Below are positions 16,722-28,114 of a stretch of 64,000 nt of DNA, in pieces. The stretch covers positions 45,723 to 109,722 of the forward strand of contig NZ_JAKLTQ010000016.1 in NCBI RefSeq assembly GCF_022012395.1. The letters run 5' to 3'. The notes beneath the pieces are model-generated. The model saw only the letters and a list, made by a program, of their open reading frames with translations. It was not told the DNA's origin and did no database searches. The DNA is from Arthrobacter hankyongi (lineage in GTDB: Bacteria > Actinomycetota > Actinomycetes > Actinomycetales > Micrococcaceae). The stretch's first letter is position 1, and each line of letters opens with the position of its first letter. The position numbers were made by a program, and so were the translations under genes.

Positions 16722-16732
16722 CCCCCCCCCCC
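16722..16732 (+). repeat. Poly-C tract (11 C) upstream of acnA
   Basis: A run of eleven C bases lies 25 bases before the acnA start codon, in the leader or promoter region. Such tracts are slippage-prone and could also be miscounted in sequencing. It is the longest homopolymer I noticed in the window. Confidence 0.8.
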
Positions 16733-16756
16733 GCAGTTTCCGAAGGGAATTCAGCG

Positions 16757-19585
<2,829 letters not shown>

Positions 19586-19624
19586 TCCCGTGGGCGGCGG
19601 TCGCTGGCCGCGCAGCATCGGGCG

Positions 19625-20896
19625 CTACGGCGTCCCGCGGCCGGCAATCTGCGCAGCGATGTAGGCGGCATCGCGGCCGACGCCGGCCAGCAGCGGCGAG
19701 GCGTGGGCGGTCAGCCAGGGCAGCCCGACGGCGTACAGTCCCGGGTGCTCGACGGCGCCCCGCCGGTGCCGCGGATAGCCCCAGTCGTCGAGCACCGGCA
19801 GGTCCAGCCAGCCGAAGTCCAGCCGGTAGCCGGTGGCCCAGATGATGGAGCTGATGCCTGCCGCAGCCAGATCCAGCCGCGGTTCGGCTGCCGGGACGAA
19901 ACGGCCATGGCCCGGCCGGTCGTCTGCCGGGGCGGCAATTCCCGCCGTGCTGATAAACGCATCGATGACCGGCTGCAGGCGTGCTCCGAACGCCGCCTCG
20001 ATACCCGCGAGGCGGTCCGGGACGTCGTCGCTGAAGACGAGCACGCCGTCGTCGGTTCCCTCGAAATGGCCATGCAGCCGGACACCTTGGCGGGCGAGCG
20101 AGCGCAGGCAGATGTCATGGCCGCCGTGGCGGCCGGACACCAGGGGGTTGCAGGCAAAGCGGCCGGCCGGGGGAGGCTGCGGGAGCCAAACGCCAACCTC
20201 CGGGCCCCGCAGGCTGAGCTGGATGATCCAGTAGACCGTGTCCCGGCCGCGGTAGCGGCGCGGAGCCTCCGGACAGGACGAGATGGCCAGATGGACCTCG
20301 CGGCCGGCCTCGAGCAGGTCCTCGGTGATCTGCCCGCCGGACTGCCCGCTGCCGATCACCAGCACCGCCCCGCCCGGCAGCAGGCCCGGACTGCGGTAGG
20401 CATCGGCGTGTATCTGCCGGACGGTGCCGGGCATCCCGGCTGCCGCCGGCGGCAGGTACGGCTTCGGATAGGCGCCCGACGCCAGTACTAGGTGGCGGGC
20501 CCGGTACGGGCCGCGGCTGGTGTCCACCAGGAAGCCGCCGTCCGTGCCGGCGCGGACACTGGTGGCTTCCGTGCTGGTCTGGACGGGGGCCGCCGTTTCC
20601 TTGGCGTAGCGGCGCAGGTAGGCCACCACCTCATCGCGCGGCATGAAACCCTCCGGATCCGGTCCGGTCTACGGCATGCCCGGGAGCAGGATGCCGTAGT
20701 TCGGGCTGTTCAGGCAGAAACTATCCCAGCGGTCCTGCCAGACACCGCCCAAGCTGCCGCGGCGTTCCAAAACAAGATGTTCGACGCCGTAGCGCGTGAG
20801 CCAGTAGCTGGTGGCCAGCCCGGCCTGGCCGCCGCCGATGACCAGCGTGTCGACGTCGGTCCCGTTTCCGGCCGTGCCCGAGAATTTTCCGCCCAT
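19625..20896 (-). pseudogene. Flavin-dependent monooxygenase/NAD(P)-binding protein, split by one in-frame amber codon
   Basis: The N-terminal fragment (from about 20896) has the FAD motif [16 protein letters not shown] and ends [18 protein letters not shown] followed by TAG at 20671-20669. The same frame continues as TGPDPEGFMPRDEVVAYLRR, then GSGQSGGQITEDL (NADPH motif), HIC-type segments, and SIIWATGYRLDF near the end. Related proteins read straight through this point, usually with a Tyr or similar residue after LPGHP or LPGMP, so a single TAC-to-TAG change explains the break. There is no frameshift. It may be a true nonsense mutation, a sequencing error, or, less likely, two products (a second ATG exists at 20644). 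Confidence 0.85.
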
Positions 20897-20943
20897 GACT
20901 GCCCCGAAACCTGAACTGCGTCCGGATCGTTTCCTAGGCAAGG

Positions 20944-22479
20944 CTATACCCCGGAGCGGGCCTCAGAGGGGGCGGAAAGAGTGGCCGGCTGTTCCTGGCT
21001 TTCGCGGATCCGCAGCGCCAGCAGGCAGGTGGTTTGTCCTTCCAAGGTGTCCAAGCTCAGGGCGAGCAGCGACTCGAGTTTCCGCAGCCGCTGGGCGAGC
21101 GTGTTCCGATGGATGAAGAGTTTTCGGCAGGCCCGGGACGGCTGGCAGTCGTTTTCCAGGTAGGCCGTGAGGGTCTGTAGCAGATGTGCCGAATGTTTGT
21201 CGTCATAGGCCAGAACCGGTGCGAGCAGCTTGTGCGCACCGGTGCGTGCGCCGTGGCCGGCGGCCGCGGCAAGGAGGGATCCGATGCTCAGCTCGGCGGC
21301 AACCACGGGCCCGGACACCTTGTGTACCCGTTCGGCCGCGTCGTAAAGGCCCAGGCGCAATTCGTCCACGCTTCCGCACGGACCCTTCAGGACAACGGCC
21401 TGGTGCGGGACCAGAGCCCGCAGCCGTGCCGACAGCACGGTCTCCAGCCGTTCCACGCTGTCGGGACCATCGCCGGCAGGCCGCTGTGCCAGTGCAAAGG
21501 CGACATCGCCGTAGATCATCATCCGAAGCACATCGAAGGCTTCCTGAAGCATTAGCCGGATCTTCCAGACACTGGTGGTATCACCTGCCGCCAGGGCCGC
21601 TATGGCATAGGTTGGCTGGTCAGGGTCCAGCCCCGTTGAGCGGAATGTTCGGGTGAACTCCTGCAACGCAACACCTTCCCAGTCGGCGACCTGTGCCAGC
21701 AGCGCCCGGAACTGGGGCTGCTTGTGGGAGGTGCTCTGGAGCGCACTTCTGAGCTGGACTGCCATGATGGACGCGGCCGGGGCGAGCAGGGTGGTCAAAG
21801 GCTCGTCCCGGACACCCCCGCGGACCACCAATTGGAACGAGTCGCCGCCCATCGGCAGGGGCACGCCGCGTTCGTCTTCGTCGTCCACGGCGGCCCGGCG
21901 AAGGTCTTCGCCCGCCCAGCGGGACGATGCGGGCCAGCAGGCAATGACGGCCCCACCGCCGTCGATGATCGCGGCCGGGCCGCCTACTGTCTTCGAGACT
22001 TCGGCCAGCATGGTGCGCACCGAAGAGCCGGCGGCGGCGTACCGAGAGCAAGTTTCGGCCAGTTCCCAGGACCGTGTCCGGGCCGCATAGCGTTCAGCTT
22101 GGAGCACATTGGTCACGTGCCGATGGACCTGCAGGAAGGAAACAGCACGCGGTATTTCCAGCAACGGAACATCGAGGGCTGTCGCAGCCTTCACCAGCCC
22201 GCCGGGCAGCAGCCTGTGGGCCGTACCGGTACCGAAGGCAATGGCGGAGACCGGAATGCTGGCAAGCCGCTCGACGTAGGCATGCCAGGTCAGGTCATCA
22301 TCGATGTTCATGCCGATGCCGTTTGTCAGCAGCAGGACATTCCTGCTCAGCAGGGGTGTGGGGTCCATGACCTCCGTCGGCGCGCACCAGCTGATCCTGC
22401 GCTCAAGCCGGCGGCGGGAGGACGGCGTGTGAAGACGCAGTTGCAGGGCGTCCTCGGCGAGCAAATCGGCCACGATCAT
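20944..22479 (-). CDS. PucR-family transcriptional regulator
   Basis: This 511-residue regulator has an N-terminal PucR (purine catabolism) domain of about 125 residues starting [23 protein letters not shown]/diguanylate-like middle follows, then the C-terminal PucR-type helix-turn-helix [20 protein letters not shown] and [14 protein letters not shown]. The ATG at 22479 has an AAAAGGA ribosome site. It is divergent from the pxp operon across 119 bases that contain paired ATGGGCAG motifs, so it most likely controls that operon in response to nitrogen supply or an intermediate. Whether it activates or represses cannot be read here. Confidence 0.92.
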   Translation of the reverse strand: MIVADLLAEDALQLRLHTPSSRRRLERRISWCAPTEVMDPTPLLSRNVLLLTNGIGMNIDDDLTWHAYVERLASIPVSAIAFGTGTAHRLLPGGLVKAATALDVPLLEIPRAVSFLQVHRHVTNVLQAERYAARTRSWELAETCSRYAAAGSSVRTMLAEVSKTVGGPAAIIDGGGAVIACWPASSRWAGEDLRRAAVDDEDERGVPLPMGGDSFQLVVRGGVRDEPLTTLLAPAASIMAVQLRSALQSTSHKQPQFRALLAQVADWEGVALQEFTRTFRSTGLDPDQPTYAIAALAAGDTTSVWKIRLMLQEAFDVLRMMIYGDVAFALAQRPAGDGPDSVERLETVLSARLRALVPHQAVVLKGPCGSVDELRLGLYDAAERVHKVSGPVVAAELSIGSLLAAAAGHGARTGAHKLLAPVLAYDDKHSAHLLQTLTAYLENDCQPSRACRKLFIHRNTLAQRLRKLESLLALSLDTLEGQTTCLLALRIRESQEQPATLSAPSEARSGV

Positions 22480-22530
22480 GGAGATTCCTTTTTTCGGGCT
22501 CAGCTCCCAGAGTATGTGCAAACTGCGGGA

Positions 22531-22560
22531 ATGGGCAGCACAGTTATGGGCAGATGCCCA
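22531..22560. promoter_or_regulatory. Candidate operator of the divergent PucR regulator/pxp region
   Basis: ATGGGCAG occurs directly repeated at 22531-22538 and 22546-22553 (15-base periodicity), and the second copy forms the inverted repeat TGGGCA-GA-TGCCCA at 22547-22560. The site lies midway between the two divergent starts. Binding by the PucR-type protein is inference. Confidence 0.45.
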
Positions 22561-22598
22561 CTTCCGTGCGCGTAGCCGGAGCTCCTAAGGTGGGTGCC

Positions 22599-23366
22599 AT
22601 GTCCCAACCTGTGGCTGCGAGCGGACAGCTGACGCTCAATTCGGACCTGGGGGAATCCCTGGGTCTCCATTCCTTCGGTAACGATCTGGATCTGATGGGG
22701 ATCATTGACGTTGCCAATGTTGCCTGCGGCTTCCATGCAGGCGATCCCGATACGATGGCGGCCACCGTGGAGTTGGCCGCCGAACGGGGCGTGAAGATTG
22801 GTGCGCATCCCGGACTGCCCGACCTGGTCGGATTCGGCCGGCGTGAAATGAAGCTCACCGCAGCGGAAGTGGAAAACCTGCTCCTGTACCAGGTCGGCGC
22901 GCTCGCAGCGTTCCTGCGCAAGGCAGATCTCGAACTCAACCACCTCAAGCCCCACGGCTCGCTTTACGGGATGTTGGCCCGCGACCCGGAACTCATGGAA
23001 GCCGCAGCCAAGGTGGCGGCGTCGTACGGCGTGCCGTTCTACGGGCTGGCAGGAACCGAACATGAGAAGGTCTGCGGCCGGCTGGGTGTTCCCTTCGTTG
23101 GGGAGCTGTACGTGGACCTGAACTACGGTGCTGCCGGCCAGCTGCTGATCCAGCGCCGGCCGGAACCTACCGATCCGGCGGCCGCCGCTGAACGGGTCCG
23201 CCGTGTACTCGCCGAAGGTGTGGTCGAAGCGGTGGACGGGACGCTGCTCAACATCAGTTTTGAAAGTGTCTGCGTGCATTCGGATGCTCCGAATGCCGTG
23301 GACGTAGCGGCAGCGGTGCGAGAAGCGCTGTCGGCAAACGGCTCTGCCGCTCCCACCACCTCCTGA
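22599..23366 (+). CDS. pxpA: 5-oxoprolinase subunit A (LamB/YcsF family)
   Basis: This 255-residue LamB/YcsF protein is the PxpA subunit of the three-part prokaryotic ATP-dependent 5-oxoprolinase. Family marks are LNSDLGES at the N-terminus, IDVANVACGFHAGDP, GAHPGLPDLVGFGRREM and HLKPHGSLYGMLARDP. The ATG at 22599 has AAGGTGGG before it; the longer form from 22554 is unlikely. It is the first gene of a five-gene operon with a biotin carrier protein, a biotin carboxylase, pxpB and pxpC, all close or overlapping. The substrate is predicted to be 5-oxo-L-proline or a related lactam. Confidence 0.93.
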   Translation: MSQPVAASGQLTLNSDLGESLGLHSFGNDLDLMGIIDVANVACGFHAGDPDTMAATVELAAERGVKIGAHPGLPDLVGFGRREMKLTAAEVENLLLYQVGALAAFLRKADLELNHLKPHGSLYGMLARDPELMEAAAKVAASYGVPFYGLAGTEHEKVCGRLGVPFVGELYVDLNYGAAGQLLIQRRPEPTDPAAAAERVRRVLAEGVVEAVDGTLLNISFESVCVHSDAPNAVDVAAAVREALSANGSAAPTTS

Positions 23367-23379
23367 AAGGGGTTCCACT

Positions 23380-23619
23380 GTGGCCGATATCCTCTCCCCG
23401 CTGCCCGGAATCTTCTACCGCAAGCCCGGCCCGGACAAGGAGCCTTACGTCAACGAAGGCGACCATGTCGACGTCGGCCAGACTGTCGGCGTCGTGGAAG
23501 TGATGAAGCAGTTTAGCGAGGTCCGCAGTGATGTCGCCGGCACCATCGACCGTTTCCACATTGAGGATTCCGGCACAGTGAACCCCGGAGATGTCATCGT
23601 AACGGTCAGCGAGGCGTGA
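23380..23619 (+). CDS. Biotin carboxyl carrier protein (short, 79 aa)
   Basis: This 79-residue protein is a bare biotinyl domain with biotinylation Lys43 in VVEVMKQF and the usual beta-barrel repeats YVNEGDHVDVGQTV and IDRFHIEDSGTVNPGD. Normal AccB proteins are longer, with an N-terminal extension. It starts at GTG 23380, 13 bases after pxpA, and its stop overlaps the next start as GTGA. Its placement between pxpA and the biotin carboxylase suggests it serves the Pxp complex rather than fatty-acid synthesis. Confidence 0.92.
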   Translation: MADILSPLPGIFYRKPGPDKEPYVNEGDHVDVGQTVGVVEVMKQFSEVRSDVAGTIDRFHIEDSGTVNPGDVIVTVSEA

Positions 23620-24977
23620 CGGTGGAGCGGCTGTTCATTGCCAACCGGGGCGAGATAGCGGTCCGCGTCATCCGCTCGGCCCGGGAACTGGGCATCCGCA
23701 CCGTGGTGGCGGTGAGCGAGCCGGACGAGAAGTCCCATGCGGCGCAGCTGGCCGACGAGTACAGGCTCGTCGGCCCGGCCCCGGCCACCAGGAGTTATCT
23801 GGACCAGTCCGCGGTCCTTGCCGCTGCCCTGGACAGCGGGTGCGACGCCGTTCACCCCGGATATGGCTTCCTGTCCGAGAATGCAGCATTCGCCGCCGCT
23901 GTCATCGAGGCCGGTCTGACCTGGGTAGGTCCTTCTCCCGAAGCTATCGAGCTTATGGGGGACAAGGCCCGTGCGCGGGATGCAGCCCGCCAGGCGGGGG
24001 TGCCGATCCTGCGGGGGAGCGAGGGTGCCGTTGGGCACGGCGAGGACCTCATTGCCGAAGGCCGGGTGATCGGATACCCCCTGGTGGTCAAGGCCTCGGC
24101 CGGCGGCGGCGGCCGAGGCATCCGGCTGGTCACAGCCGAGGAAGACTTGGTCGCAACCGTCGAGGTTGCCCAGGCGGAGGCGAGGGCGGCCTTCGGCAGC
24201 GCCGATGTGTACCTTGAGCGCTTCCTGGGTCGGGCCAGGCATGTGGAGGTGCAGGTACTGGGCGATGGCCAGGACGCCATCCATTTGGGCGACCGTGACT
24301 GTTCGATGCAGCGGCGCCAACAGAAAATCCTGGAGGAAGCGCCCGCCCCGGCCTTGCCCGACGCCGTCCGGCAACGGATCCGCGACTCCTCGGTGGAACT
24401 GGCCCGCGCGTGCCATTACCGGGGACTGGGTACGGTCGAATTCCTCTACGATCCCGAAACGCACGAGGCCGCGTTCATTGAGATGAATACCCGCCTGCAG
24501 GTCGAACACCCGGTGACCGAGATGATTACCGGCCTGGACCTGGTGCGCGAACAATTGCTCGTGGCCGGCGAGGGGAAACTGCCCCTGGCCCAGGACGAGG
24601 TCCGGTTCCGGGGCCATGCCTTCGAATTCCGTCTCAACGCCGAAGACCCCTCGAGCGGCTTCATGCCCAGTCCCGGCACTTTGGAACGATTGGACTGGCC
24701 GGGTGGGCCAGGCGTACGCATCGACTCCGGGTTCGTGGCAGGATCGGTCATCGCCCCGTTCTACGACTCGTTGCTGGCCAAACTCATCGTCTGGGACGCC
24801 AGCAGGACCGAAGCGATCGCCAGATCCGTGCGGGCGTTGGGCGAGGTGGACGTGGAAGGGGTCAAGACCACTCTGCCCCTGCTCCAGGCGTTGATCCAGC
24901 GTCCCGAACTGCGGGACGTGGAACATCATTCGAAATTCCTGGAGACGACCCCGGAACTGCTCGGAGGTGCGGCATGA
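23616..24977 (+). CDS. Biotin carboxylase (acetyl-CoA carboxylase biotin carboxylase-like)
   Basis: This 453-residue ATP-grasp enzyme carboxylates biotin using bicarbonate and ATP. It has LFIANRGEIAVRVIRSARELG at the N-terminus, the glycine-rich loop SAGGGGRGIRL near residue 165, the signature EMNTRLQVEHPVTEMITG, and the lid and C-terminal barrel ending VEHHSKFLETTPELL. It is translationally coupled to the carrier gene (GTGA) and to pxpB (ATGA). No carboxyltransferase of the AccD or PccB type lies nearby. PxpB and PxpC are homologous to the carboxyltransferase domains of urea carboxylase, so they are the natural partners. Confidence 0.93.
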   Translation: MTVERLFIANRGEIAVRVIRSARELGIRTVVAVSEPDEKSHAAQLADEYRLVGPAPATRSYLDQSAVLAAALDSGCDAVHPGYGFLSENAAFAAAVIEAGLTWVGPSPEAIELMGDKARARDAARQAGVPILRGSEGAVGHGEDLIAEGRVIGYPLVVKASAGGGGRGIRLVTAEEDLVATVEVAQAEARAAFGSADVYLERFLGRARHVEVQVLGDGQDAIHLGDRDCSMQRRQQKILEEAPAPALPDAVRQRIRDSSVELARACHYRGLGTVEFLYDPETHEAAFIEMNTRLQVEHPVTEMITGLDLVREQLLVAGEGKLPLAQDEVRFRGHAFEFRLNAEDPSSGFMPSPGTLERLDWPGGPGVRIDSGFVAGSVIAPFYDSLLAKLIVWDASRTEAIARSVRALGEVDVEGVKTTLPLLQALIQRPELRDVEHHSKFLETTPELLGGAA

Positions 24978-25873
24978 CGGCTGCAGCCGCCGGGACCACC
25001 GCCCGGTATACGTGGGGCGGGGACGAGTTCCTCTTCGTCGAAATCGACGAGGCCATGAGTCTGGCCGCCAACTTCAGGGCCAATGCGATGGCGTCGCTGC
25101 TCGACCTGGACAAAATTGACGGCATCACCGACATCTGCCCGGCCAACGCCTCGCTGTTGATTCGGTTCGATCCGGATGTGCTTGCCCCCGGCGAGCTGGA
25201 AGAGAGGGTGCGGCGAATCGAGGAGACGGTGGCCCGGACCGCCCATCCCACTTTGGATACCCGCGTGGTGGAAATACCTGTCTGGTACAACGATCCGTAC
25301 ACCAATGAGACGGCGGCCCGGTTCCGGGCCAACCATCAGCGCCCGGAGGGCACGGACCTTGAGTTCGCCGCCCAGGAAAACGGCCTTTCCTCGGTCGACG
25401 AGTTCATCAAGCGGCACTACGGCTCCCCCTGGCTGGTGTCGATGGTCGGCTTCGTCGCCGGCCTGCCCTTCATGTTCCAGATAGTTCCGCAGGAGCAACA
25501 GCTGGAAGTGCCGAAATACCTCAGTCCCCGGACCGACACCCCGGCCCTGACAGTTGGGCACGGCGGCTGCTTCGCCTGTATCTACTCGGTCCGGGGTGCA
25601 GGCGGCTACCAGATGTTCGGCATCGCCGCGGCGCCGATTTTCGATCCGGCCCAGTCGCTGCCGGATTTCAAGGAATTCATGGTCTTTTTCCGGCCGGGTG
25701 ACATCGTCAAATTCCGGCCCGTGGATGAGGCTGAATATCGGAAGATCCAGGACGAAGTCGAAGCAGGCACTTTCAGGTACCGGCAGGCGCCGGTGCAGTT
25801 CGATCTGCAGCGGGCCCTGGAGGACCCGGCAGGTTATAACCGGGAAATATTGGAGCGGCTCAATGGCATTTGA
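24974..25873 (+). CDS. pxpB: 5-oxoprolinase subunit B (KipI/AHS1 family)
   Basis: This 299-residue KipI/AHS1-domain protein is PxpB. Marks are GGDEFLFVEIDEAMSL at the N-terminus, SLLIRFDPDVL, WYNDPYTNETAA, and the central SMVGFVAGLPFMFQIVP. The C-terminal FFRPGDIVKFRPVDEAEY also fits. It is longer than E. coli PxpB (YbgJ, about 218 residues) and closer to the AHS1 part of urea carboxylase. It is coupled to the biotin carboxylase gene by ATGA and overlaps pxpC by 11 bases, which implies fixed stoichiometry in a complex. Confidence 0.92.
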   Translation: MTAAAAGTTARYTWGGDEFLFVEIDEAMSLAANFRANAMASLLDLDKIDGITDICPANASLLIRFDPDVLAPGELEERVRRIEETVARTAHPTLDTRVVEIPVWYNDPYTNETAARFRANHQRPEGTDLEFAAQENGLSSVDEFIKRHYGSPWLVSMVGFVAGLPFMFQIVPQEQQLEVPKYLSPRTDTPALTVGHGGCFACIYSVRGAGGYQMFGIAAAPIFDPAQSLPDFKEFMVFFRPGDIVKFRPVDEAEYRKIQDEVEAGTFRYRQAPVQFDLQRALEDPAGYNREILERLNGI

Positions 25874-26843
25874 AATCCTTGAACCCGGTTTGGCGACGAC
25901 GGTCCAGGACCGCGGGCGCTTCGGCTACTACAACGTCGGCATCCCGCAGGGCGGCGCCATGGATGGGCTGTCTGCGGAGATGGCCAACGCGCTGGCCGGA
26001 AACACCCCCGCCGAGGCGGTGCTCGAGTGCACCTACATGGGTCCCAGGTTCCGAACGGACAGGGATACGGTCATTGCTGTCACGGGCGCGCCGGTGGACG
26101 TCAAAGTCAATGGCGGGACGCGCGGGCAGTGGTCGCGCCTGGAACTGGCAGCCGGTGACGAGGTCGCCTTCGGCATCCTGCAGGGAGGGACGCGCTTCTA
26201 CATTGGCGTCCGCGGCGGCATCGACGTGCCCGTGGTGTTGGGCAGCCGCTCCACCTACGGCCTCGGGAGCATCGGTGGTTTCGACGGCCGGCCGCTCCGC
26301 GCCGGCGACCTGGTCCCCGTCGGGGACAGTGCCGGCCCGTCCGGGGGCCGGGAGCCGCTGCAGGAGATCGATCCCGGACTCCGTCCGCGCTTCGAGAAGG
26401 AAGTCACCGTCCGGGTGATGCCCGGGCTGTACGATCACCGGCTGACGGCACGGGGCATGGAAACGCTTCTCAACTCCATCTGGACCCTCACGCCCGTGGC
26501 CGACCGCACCGGCCTGCGCTATTCGGGGCCGGAGGTGGAATGGCAGCCCCGGCAGCAGCCCTTCGGCGCCGGGTCGGATCCTTCGAACATTGTGGACGCA
26601 GGCTACGCCGTCGGGTCCATCCAAATTCCCGGCGGCAAGGAGCCGATCGTCCTGCACCGCGATGCGGTTTCCGGCGGAGGCTACGCCATGGTGGCCACTG
26701 TTATCAGTGCCGATATGGATCTGCTGGCACGCAGCGCACCCGGCACCAAGACGCGCTTTACCCCGGTGGGCATGGAAGAGGCACTGGCGGCGCGGGCCGA
26801 ACAGCGGTCCCTGCGTGCCAGGTTGTGGGGCGCCGGAGCCTGA
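25863..26843 (+). CDS. pxpC: 5-oxoprolinase subunit C (KipA/AHS2 family)
   Basis: This 326-residue AHS2-domain protein is PxpC. It begins MAFEILEPGLATTVQDRGRF, with the family segments YYNVGIPQGGAMDGLSAEMAN, RFYIGVRGGIDVPVVLGSRST and GLRYSGPEVEWQ, and QIPGGKEPIVLHRDAVSGGG near the C-terminus. Start ATG at 25863 lies inside the end of pxpB, in another frame. Together with PxpA and PxpB it forms the ATP-dependent 5-oxoprolinase. In this cluster it is joined by a carrier and a biotin carboxylase. It ends 17 bases before the convergent LacI-type gene. Confidence 0.93.
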   Translation: MAFEILEPGLATTVQDRGRFGYYNVGIPQGGAMDGLSAEMANALAGNTPAEAVLECTYMGPRFRTDRDTVIAVTGAPVDVKVNGGTRGQWSRLELAAGDEVAFGILQGGTRFYIGVRGGIDVPVVLGSRSTYGLGSIGGFDGRPLRAGDLVPVGDSAGPSGGREPLQEIDPGLRPRFEKEVTVRVMPGLYDHRLTARGMETLLNSIWTLTPVADRTGLRYSGPEVEWQPRQQPFGAGSDPSNIVDAGYAVGSIQIPGGKEPIVLHRDAVSGGGYAMVATVISADMDLLARSAPGTKTRFTPVGMEEALAARAEQRSLRARLWGAGA

Positions 26844-26860
26844 CTCCCGGCACCGGCTCG

Positions 26861-27883
26861 TCAACCACTGCTCTCGCGCACCTGGAGGTCCGGCTTCAGC
26901 CTGACCGAATCCGTGGATTCACGGTTGAGCACTTTGCGGAGCAACTGCACGGCGGCCTTGCCGATTTCCAGCATCGGTGAGCGCACCGATGACAGCGGGA
27001 TGGGCAGTTGGGCGGCTATGGGTGTGTCGTTGAATCCAACCACCGCAATATCCTGGCCCACGGTCAGTCCGCGGGAACGCAATGCACCCATTGCACCGAT
27101 CGCGGCAAAGTCGTTCACGGCGAAGACGGCCGTGGGCATCACGCGGGCGGTCTGCAGGATGGTTTCGACCGCCTGGCTGCCGCCGGCAGTATCGAACCCG
27201 GACCACACCACCGCACCCGGCTCGATGTCACCGCCGAGCCCGCGCCAGCGATTGACGAAGCCCGATGTGCGGTCCACCCCAGTGCTGGCGTACGCCTCTC
27301 CGGCGGCGACGGCGACCTGGCGGTGCCCCTTCTCCCACAGATGGTCTGCGACGAGTTCGCCGCCGAGGATGTCGTCACAGGTGGCGGATGGGAAGCCGTC
27401 GAGCCTGCGGTTCATCAGGACGAACGGGATCCCGCGGCGGTCCAGTTCCGGCATCAGGGTGCCGTCCAGATGCGCGTCGCCGAAGATCAGCCCGTCCACC
27501 CTGCGTGCCAGCATGATCTCGGTCTTGCGGCGTTGTTCGCCCGGATCGTCGCGCGAGTTCATGACGAACGCCGAGTAGTTAAGCTCGGCCGCGGCTTCCT
27601 CGACTCCCTCGTACATCATGGCCAGGACCAGGTCCGAGAGCCGGGGCACAATCGCTCCCAGCAGGCTCGTGCGCCCGGTCCGTAGACCCGCAGCCTGCGG
27701 GTGCGGGTAATACTCCAGTTTCCGGGCCAGCTCCCTGACTCTTCGGGCCGTCTCTGCGGATGCCGCCCCCCGGGCAACCTCGGCCTCGGAATGCAGGACC
27801 CGGGAGACCGTTGAGGGGTGTATGCCCAGCTGGCTTGCCAGGTCCTTGATCGTCACGGGACGCCGACGGCTGCTCTCGTTCAC
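26861..27883 (-). CDS. LacI-family transcriptional regulator
   Basis: This 340-residue repressor has an N-terminal DNA-binding domain, VTIKDLASQLGIHPSTVSRV, with hinge YYPHPQAAGLRTGRTSLLGA, and a periplasmic-binding-protein-like ligand domain to the C-terminus. I choose GTG at 27883, preceded by AGGAGG at the ideal distance; the frame extends upstream to 27958 without a good ribosome site. It is divergent from the asparaginase-SDR operon, whose promoter has a LacI-type palindrome just after the start site. It should repress that operon until a small-molecule inducer binds. The inducer is not predictable. Confidence 0.93.
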   Translation of the reverse strand: MNESSRRRPVTIKDLASQLGIHPSTVSRVLHSEAEVARGAASAETARRVRELARKLEYYPHPQAAGLRTGRTSLLGAIVPRLSDLVLAMMYEGVEEAAAELNYSAFVMNSRDDPGEQRRKTEIMLARRVDGLIFGDAHLDGTLMPELDRRGIPFVLMNRRLDGFPSATCDDILGGELVADHLWEKGHRQVAVAAGEAYASTGVDRTSGFVNRWRGLGGDIEPGAVVWSGFDTAGGSQAVETILQTARVMPTAVFAVNDFAAIGAMGALRSRGLTVGQDIAVVGFNDTPIAAQLPIPLSSVRSPMLEIGKAAVQLLRKVLNRESTDSVRLKPDLQVRESSG

Positions 27884-27962
27884 GGACGCCTCCTGCATGG
27901 TCCCCATGCATTTGCTCGGCACGTTCGGTCCGGCGGTCAGATGTCCGCCGAACATCATGATG

Positions 27963-27991
27963 TTGACGTGACTTGGACCACATCGTAGAGT
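27963..27991 (+). promoter_or_regulatory. Promoter of the asparaginase-SDR operon
   Basis: The -35 TTGACG at 27963-27968, a 17-bp spacer and the -10 TAGAGT at 27986-27991 make a good sigma-70-type promoter pointing toward the asparaginase gene. The expected start is near 27998, leaving an untranslated leader of about 115 bases before the ATG at 28115. Confidence 0.65.
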
Positions 27992-28003
27992 GATGCCACC
28001 TTA

Positions 28004-28017
28004 CCCAATCGATTGGG
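28004..28017. promoter_or_regulatory. LacI-type operator CCCAATCGATTGGG
   Basis: This perfect 14-bp palindrome with a central CG is the shape expected for LacI-family sites (AAnCGnTT core, here AATCGATT). It lies about 6-20 bases after the predicted transcription start, where bound repressor would block polymerase. Confidence 0.7.
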
Positions 28018-28063
28018 CGGGGGAAAGAGGGCCGGACGGCTCGTAGGGGAACTCCATAGGCCG

Positions 28064-28082
28064 CGGAACGGTATTCGTTCCG
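28064..28082. promoter_or_regulatory. Second inverted repeat in the asparaginase leader
   Basis: CGGAACG-GTATT-CGTTCCG is a perfect 7-5-7 inverted repeat in the leader, 33 bases before the ATG. It may be an auxiliary operator or an mRNA hairpin close to the ribosome site. It is unlike the 28004 operator. Confidence 0.45.
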
Positions 28083-28114
28083 TGCACCGCTGTTAAGCCG
28101 TATTGGGAGCATCC

